Assembly (NCBI GenBank): GCA_031281765.1
Contig: JAITEX010000171.1
Span: 1 to 10,054, forward strand
Length of the DNA stretch: 10,054 nt
DNA from: Eubacteriales Family XIII. Incertae Sedis bacterium
Lineage (GTDB): Bacteria > Bacillota > Clostridia > Peptostreptococcales > Anaerovoracaceae
Reading direction: 5' to 3'
The notes below the pieces were generated by a model. That model ran no database searches. It was given only the letters and a program-made list of their open reading frames with translations, and was not told the origin of the DNA. Shown here piece by piece: positions 5,889-10,054 of the stretch. Both the position numbers and the translations under genes were made by a program. The stretch's first letter is position 1, and each line of letters opens with the position of its first letter.

Positions 5889-8336
5889 TCACAAATCAAA
5901 TTCGCTTCGGTATATCACATCATTTTGTATGGAATCCGAGAGTTGTGTGAAATACGCGGAAAATCCGCCGATCCGCACGATCAGGTCCGAATGGTCCTTC
6001 GGATTGATTTGGGCGTCTTTGAGCTGCGCGGTATCGACGATATTATACTGGATATGCGACCCACCCTCACCCATATAGGCATTCGTATAGGCAATCAGCT
6101 TTCCGATGTTCTCATCGCTCCTGAGGATGGCGGAAGAAAATTTCTGATTCAGCACCGAAGCGTACGACACTTCATCGAATCCTATGGAGATGGCTGAGCG
6201 GAGGACCGCTGTCGGGCCGTTCTTGTCGGCGGTACGCATAGGCGACATGGATCCGTCGTTGAGGGCCTCAAACGCCTTCCTGCCGTTTGAGAGCGCGCCG
6301 ACGCCGAGGCCGCCGAAATAGTGCCAGGCCAACCCCTCGCGCGCAATCATATAGGGCCTGAACGGGGCGTTATCATATGACTTGATGATTGCAGCCGAGT
6401 CATCGCTGACACGCTTCACCATCGCGTCCGCTTCCTGAATATCATTGCCGTACTTGGGCTGTGCCAAGCATATTTGACGTATCTCCTCCTCCCGTTCCCC
6501 GGCAAAATTATTGTCGAGAGCCGAAATCAATTCGTCCATTGTCAATTTGCGGTTCTCGAAAACGAGGTTTTTTATGGCCGTGAGCGAATCCGCCGCATCA
6601 ATGATAGCCCGATCCGATATACCGAACAGGGAGAAATCCGGGTGCGGGATCACCAGATCCTGCCCCAGTTCCATGCTGGCTTCGATGCCGAGGATAGACA
6701 ATAGCGGCGTGCGGTAGTATTTCGGCTGTTCTTTTATCGCGATATTCCCGAAGCGAAATACCCGGTATACTAAGTGTTTGTGTTGCGCCAAAAAAGCGCC
6801 GTACAACTCTTCAAAGTTTGAGAACTCACGGGGATCCCCTGTTTCAAGCCCTGTCAGGCTCCCGTTTACATCCCTCCCGTTATGCAGGGTCAGGTGCAGT
6901 AAGGCCGCAAGATTGATTGCCGCGATGCCTTCGGCGCCATAATGCTCGGCTCTGGTCGGTATGCAGGGATAGACACAACCCAACCCCGCCCATTCAACCG
7001 CTTCCTCAAACGGGATACCGTCGCGCACGAAGTTCTTGATGACGACTTCATCGTTTTCAAACAGGGGGATACCGCCGCGCGTCGCCATATTGGTACGTAT
7101 GGCCTTGTCCATGATCCACTCCGGCGTTTTGTAGTTCCACCGAAGCCCCACGGTCGGCGCCGAAAGCTGCAAGAGGGAAACCAGATGCAGTATGAGATAA
7201 CTGAGTTCATTGCTCTGATCCTCTTGATCCTGTCCCAGACCGCCAACCATGATATTGTTGATGCCAAAATTGATCTGGTGGGATTCTTTCCCAGACGCTG
7301 AGGAAACAAAGGTCTGTGTCCCCCAACGCGCAATCAAATCCGCAAGTTGTGAAGACAATGTCTCAAGCGGTATACCGTTTTTTAAATCCTCCATGAAATA
7401 ACGGTACAGATATTGATCCCCTCTACCCCAGTGGCAGTTGTTCTGAATCGGGTTTTCAAGCATTTTGCTCAGGTTGCAAAATTGCATGGATTGCAACGCT
7501 TCACGGAAGGTACGCGCGGGATTTTCCGGTACGTATTCGCAGACATGAGCGATTTCCAAAAGCCGTAGCCGTTCATGTTGATTCGAAGACTTTTCGGCCA
7601 TCGACCGCGCAAGCGCCGCATAACGTTTCGCATGCCGGATAGTCGCTTCCAAAACGATGATTGCCGAACGCCAGAAGTATACTTTATTTACATCAACGCC
7701 ATTTCCCGCGATATACGCGTCTATATGCGCGTTGCATTCCTTGATATATCCCCGTAACCCCGTGCGCAATATCTTCGCCCATGAAAGCGTAGACGTTGCC
7801 TGCCCGGTGATCATGGCGTCAAGCGACGGATCTTTAAGTTTTGCGGATTCGACATTGCGATACCAATCCCCGCATATTTCGGAAAACGCCTTATAACACA
7901 TCTCCTGCGCCGATTTGCCGCCGAACATTTTCGCCGCGCTACGCAATATGTCAAGATCCTCTTTGCCTATCTCTACCGTTACATCAAGTGTCGCATCGAT
8001 TTCACCATCATCGTTCCAGATGCCCGGTATATAGTCACCGCATACGTCGAATGCCGTCGCGCAACCTATCACGCCCGGCGTCGGCCGCCCGACGATCTCG
8101 TCAAATGGATGGATTTTTATTTCTAAGTTATCGAGGATTTTCTCCAGCAACTTTGCGCGGCGCAGTTGGATATCCTCACCTTCCGTCTCCTTCCACGATG
8201 CCGTCGTCCAGCGTTCACGATCCGCAAAAACCTTCCATGGCGAAGCCTTCATCGCATTTTTCCATGCCAGATTTGCCTCGCTGAGTGTGACCGCATCAAT
8301 ACGCTTCAGCAATGAATCATCCACTTGTCTTGTCAT
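5889..8336 (-). CDS. Glycyl radical enzyme of the pyruvate formate-lyase family, unknown substrate
   Basis: The 815-residue product carries the two hallmarks of the family. Near its C-terminus is the radical loop VRIGGFSAYF (radical Gly791). In mid-protein is the thiyl cysteine Cys454 in GLGCVYPCIPT. Other family segments are GKESHQINFGINNIMVGG, NELSYL and NGPTAVLRSA. Eliminases and dehydratases of the family (choline lyase, glycerol and hydroxyproline dehydratases) have Glu two residues after the cysteine (GCVEP), but here it is Tyr456, with a second Cys at 458. PFL itself has two adjacent cysteines, so PFL is also excluded. A decarboxylase or C-C cleaving or adding reaction is possible, but the substrate is unknown. 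The frame opens at an ATG at 8354, but AGGGAGGTG at 8342-8350 lies inside that extension and five bases before the ATG at 8334-8336, which is chosen. The activase gene lies 33 bases upstream. The enzyme should be cytoplasmic and oxygen-sensitive. Confidence 0.93.
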   Translation of the reverse strand: MTRQVDDSLLKRIDAVTLSEANLAWKNAMKASPWKVFADRERWTTASWKETEGEDIQLRRAKLLEKILDNLEIKIHPFDEIVGRPTPGVIGCATAFDVCGDYIPGIWNDDGEIDATLDVTVEIGKEDLDILRSAAKMFGGKSAQEMCYKAFSEICGDWYRNVESAKLKDPSLDAMITGQATSTLSWAKILRTGLRGYIKECNAHIDAYIAGNGVDVNKVYFWRSAIIVLEATIRHAKRYAALARSMAEKSSNQHERLRLLEIAHVCEYVPENPARTFREALQSMQFCNLSKMLENPIQNNCHWGRGDQYLYRYFMEDLKNGIPLETLSSQLADLIARWGTQTFVSSASGKESHQINFGINNIMVGGLGQDQEDQSNELSYLILHLVSLLQLSAPTVGLRWNYKTPEWIMDKAIRTNMATRGGIPLFENDEVVIKNFVRDGIPFEEAVEWAGLGCVYPCIPTRAEHYGAEGIAAINLAALLHLTLHNGRDVNGSLTGLETGDPREFSNFEELYGAFLAQHKHLVYRVFRFGNIAIKEQPKYYRTPLLSILGIEASMELGQDLVIPHPDFSLFGISDRAIIDAADSLTAIKNLVFENRKLTMDELISALDNNFAGEREEEIRQICLAQPKYGNDIQEADAMVKRVSDDSAAIIKSYDNAPFRPYMIAREGLAWHYFGGLGVGALSNGRKAFEALNDGSMSPMRTADKNGPTAVLRSAISIGFDEVSYASVLNQKFSSAILRSDENIGKLIAYTNAYMGEGGSHIQYNIVDTAQLKDAQINPKDHSDLIVRIGGFSAYFTQLSDSIQNDVIYRSEFDL

Positions 8337-8369
8337 TTCAACACCTCCCTGCATAAAATAATAAACTGT

Positions 8370-9284
8370 TCAAGTCGAAACCGTACACGCGATTCCGCAG
8401 GCAATGTAATCGTCCCGCACCTTCTCTATTTCCCCGGCAGTCATGGATTCCATCTCAGCATAGGCGTATGGTATGCCAAGGGCATCATATTTCGCGCTTC
8501 CTATCCGGTGGAACGGCATCAGCTCAATTCTCCGTATCGGCAAATCCAGACGCTTGATAAATGCGGACGTCCGCCGCGTATTCTCTTCATCATCATTGAC
8601 GCCGGATATAAGCGGAAGCCTGAAAATAATATCCACATTGAATCCGGCAAGGTAGCGCGCGTTATCTAATATCCTGGCGTTCGCAACCCCGGTATGGTCC
8701 TTGTGCGATTTCTCACTCATAAGTTTGAGGTCATAATAGAAGTGATTGGTGAACGGCAGCACTCTATCAAACGACTCGACCGGTACATAACCGCACGTTT
8801 CAACGCAGGTATCAATTCCCTCTTTCCGGCAATCCTCAAATATACACCTGACGACATCGGCATAGAGCAGCGGCTCGCCTCCCGACACCGTCACTCCTCC
8901 GCCCGAAGCGTCGTAAAACATTTTATCCTTCTTGACCTTGTCATAAATTTCATCCGCGCTCATCGGTTCGCCATATCGAACCAATGCCCCGTAATAGCAA
9001 GCGTCCACACAGGCGCCGCATGACACGCATTTTTCGCGCGCGATGCGGTATACCCCTTCCCCCGGTACGATTGCGCCGTGTGGGCAGGCGGTAAAACATC
9101 TGCCGCAACCGGTGCAGAGTTTGGCGATAAAACCCACCTCGCGGTTCGTCGCCAGATTCTCGGGATTGGCGCACCATGCGCAGCGTAACGGACACCCTTT
9201 GAAAAAGACGACAGTCCTGATCCCCGGTCCGTCATGAATCGAATATCCCTGTATATTTGTGATCAATGCAGTCAAATTGTCCAT
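8370..9284 (-). CDS. Glycyl radical enzyme activase (radical SAM)
   Basis: It cleaves S-adenosylmethionine reductively and abstracts a hydrogen from the glycine of the partner enzyme encoded just downstream. The 304-residue protein starts with the family's NIQGYSIHDGPGIRT. The radical-SAM cluster follows (Cys31, Cys35, Cys38 in CPLRCAWC), then an inserted ferredoxin-like domain with two Cys4 sets (Cys57/60/63/67 and Cys86/89/92/96) and the SAM-binding SGGEPLL. The extra ferredoxin domain is found in activases of non-PFL glycyl radical enzymes and is absent from PFL activase, which fits the partner not being PFL. An in-frame TAA lies directly before the ATG at 9284, so no longer start exists. 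No Shine-Dalgarno sequence lies at normal distance. AAGGAGG is 29 bases upstream (9314-9320). The activase-before-enzyme order is the reverse of pflB-pflA and most known clusters. Confidence 0.95.
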   Translation of the reverse strand: MDNLTALITNIQGYSIHDGPGIRTVVFFKGCPLRCAWCANPENLATNREVGFIAKLCTGCGRCFTACPHGAIVPGEGVYRIAREKCVSCGACVDACYYGALVRYGEPMSADEIYDKVKKDKMFYDASGGGVTVSGGEPLLYADVVRCIFEDCRKEGIDTCVETCGYVPVESFDRVLPFTNHFYYDLKLMSEKSHKDHTGVANARILDNARYLAGFNVDIIFRLPLISGVNDDEENTRRTSAFIKRLDLPIRRIELMPFHRIGSAKYDALGIPYAYAEMESMTAGEIEKVRDDYIACGIACTVST

Positions 9285-9291
9285 TTATATG

Positions 9292-9310
9292 CGTATGGCT
9301 GAATCCTACG
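9292..9310 (-). promoter_or_regulatory. Small hairpin between distant SD and activase start
   Basis: On the minus strand CGTAGG (9305-9310) can pair with CC-TACG (9292-9298, one bulged A) around a six-base loop. It sits between AAGGAGG (9314-9320) and the ATG at 9284. Folding would shorten the effective spacing from 29 to about 10 bases, near the optimum. Whether the SD is in the transcript depends on the true transcription start. Confidence 0.3.
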
Positions 9311-9323
9311 ACTCCTCCTTTCC

Positions 9324-9353
9324 ATTATGAGCAATAAAATATTGGAGTGTCAA
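9324..9353 (-). promoter_or_regulatory. Promoter for the activase-enzyme operon
   Basis: On the minus strand TTGACA (9348-9353) and CATAAT (9324-9329) are separated by 18 bases, a good sigma-70-type promoter. The expected transcription start is near 9317, 33 bases before the activase ATG. That start falls inside AAGGAGG, so the motif might be only partly transcribed. Confidence 0.6.
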
Positions 9354-9378
9354 CGATTTGGGCGCTTCTCGCTATAAT

Positions 9379-9397
9379 GAATCGATATAACGGATTC
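9379..9397. promoter_or_regulatory. Candidate LysR-family operator (GAATC-N9-GATTC)
   Basis: A perfect five-base inverted repeat with a nine-base centre contains ATC-N9-GAT, a known form of the LysR T-N11-A box. Its centre lies about 71 bases upstream of the predicted activase transcript start, the usual place of a LysR recognition site. It also lies upstream of the regulator's own promoter, so one site could serve activation and autoregulation. Confidence 0.5.
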
Positions 9398-9424
9398 CAT
9401 GGGCCCGCCGTATCAATAAAGAGG

Positions 9425-9454
9425 TTGACAACCCATCCCGAAAATCTTTATACT
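9425..9454 (+). promoter_or_regulatory. Promoter of the LysR-type regulator gene
   Basis: TTGACA (9425-9430) and TATACT (9449-9454) with an 18-base spacer form a good sigma-70-type promoter. The expected start near 9461 leaves a leader of about 25 bases with GAGAGG (9471-9476) nine bases before the ATG at 9486. Confidence 0.65.
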
Positions 9455-9485
9455 CTATTTGTGCCCGAAAGAGAGGTCATAAGGA

Positions 9486-10054
9486 ATGGATGATTTCAAA
9501 ATTTCAATCCAGCAAATCGAAATATTTCTGACCGTTGCCAAATGCAAGAGTATTTCAGCCGCGGCTCAAAAGCTCTATCTCAGTCAGCCCGCCGTCAGCA
9601 AGCTGATGCATGAAATGGAGTGGATCCTCGGTAAACAGCTCTTCGTCAGAAGCAATCGCGGAATCACGCTTTCCCCCGACGGCGAACTGATTTATGCCAG
9701 ATTGCACAATACGTATCACAAATTCCGCGTCACGCTTGAGCATATCATGCTTGAAGACAGCCCGTACAAAAACATAAATATGCTGAATGTCGGCTGCCTT
9801 AACGATCCCGGCGCAATATCCTCCATGTACGCCTTTGTCAATCTGCTGAAAAAGCGGCAACCCGAACTGCAAACAGCGAGTGAAATATACAGTTTTCAGG
9901 AACTCAAAGAGAAACTGCTTTTCGGTGAACTCGATATGTTTTTCTCTTTCTCGGGGAACGAGGATAGCGAAGATTTTGAGTCATTTCAATTATATGATGT
10001 CGAACGCCTTTTCTGGCTTCCCGCGGAATGGCCAACACCTTTGGAAAAACCGCA
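9486..10054 (+). CDS. LysR-type transcriptional regulator, 3' end beyond window
   Basis: The frame is open from the ATG at 9486 to the window edge, 189 complete codons. Residues 5-65 form the LysR winged helix-turn-helix: IQQIEIFLTVAKCKSISAAA, then LYLSQPAVSKLMHEMEWILG (recognition helix) and KQLFVRSNRGITLSPDG. A linker helix follows, and from about residue 97 the effector-binding domain begins (NMLNVGCLNDPG, then a segment ending in GELDMFFSFSG, which corresponds to the usual G-x-L-D strand). About 100 residues should be missing. It is divergent from the activase-enzyme pair, with a candidate operator between them, so it is the likely substrate-responsive regulator of that pair. The effector is unknown. 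Confidence 0.95.
   Translation, partial: MDDFKISIQQIEIFLTVAKCKSISAAAQKLYLSQPAVSKLMHEMEWILGKQLFVRSNRGITLSPDGELIYARLHNTYHKFRVTLEHIMLEDSPYKNINMLNVGCLNDPGAISSMYAFVNLLKKRQPELQTASEIYSFQELKEKLLFGELDMFFSFSGNEDSEDFESFQLYDVERLFWLPAEWPTPLEKP

Noticed and set aside
5889..8336. Annotation as pyruvate formate-lyase, choline trimethylamine-lyase or glycerol dehydratase
   Set aside because: The active site lacks the PFL cysteine pair and also lacks the Glu of GCVEP. The activase has the extra ferredoxin domain absent from PFL activase.
9555..9872. Minus-strand open frame of about 105 codons at the right side
   Set aside because: It is antisense to the clearly recognisable LysR helix-turn-helix and effector domain.

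Overview
The window looks like part of an anaerobic or microaerophilic bacterial chromosome, most likely a Bacillota (Clostridia-like) lineage. The support is a desulfoferrodoxin-type superoxide reductase, an oxygen-sensitive glycyl radical enzyme with its radical-SAM activase, AGGAGG-type ribosome binding sites and a diderm/monoderm-neutral lipoprotein signal. The taxon is an inference. Genes fill nearly all of the sequence and no gene-free stretch exceeds about 200 bases.

Left part (1-4536, minus strand, read right to left): an arginine biosynthesis run, argC (type 2 N-acetyl-gamma-glutamyl-phosphate reductase), argB (acetylglutamate kinase) and argD (acetylornithine aminotransferase). It continues after 12 bases into an unexpected gene for a CheA-like protein. 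That protein keeps a degenerate HPt domain, a P2-like response-regulator-binding domain and a CheW-like domain, but has no dimerisation or ATPase domain. Its linker carries two in-frame copies of a 45-bp palindromic repeat. argJ is not in the window.

Middle (4537-5880, plus strand): a divergent promoter pair of very short spacing, then a lipoprotein that resembles only the lid/dimerisation domain of M20C dipeptidases, then dfx (superoxide reductase). A perfect 14-bp-stem bidirectional terminator closes this unit and the convergent unit to its right.

Right part (5880-10054): a self-contained glycyl radical enzyme module. The activase gene comes first and the glycyl radical enzyme gene second (both minus strand). 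A LysR-type regulator is transcribed divergently and runs off the right edge. The shared 200-bp regulatory region holds two promoters with TTGACA -35 boxes and a GAATC-N9-GATTC dyad typical of LysR operators. The enzyme has a clear glycyl radical loop and thiyl cysteine, but a tyrosine replaces the glutamate two residues after the cysteine, so its substrate cannot be assigned to a common class. This module is visibly less GC-rich than the arginine block and may have been acquired separately. It is the best candidate in the window for an undescribed biochemical system.
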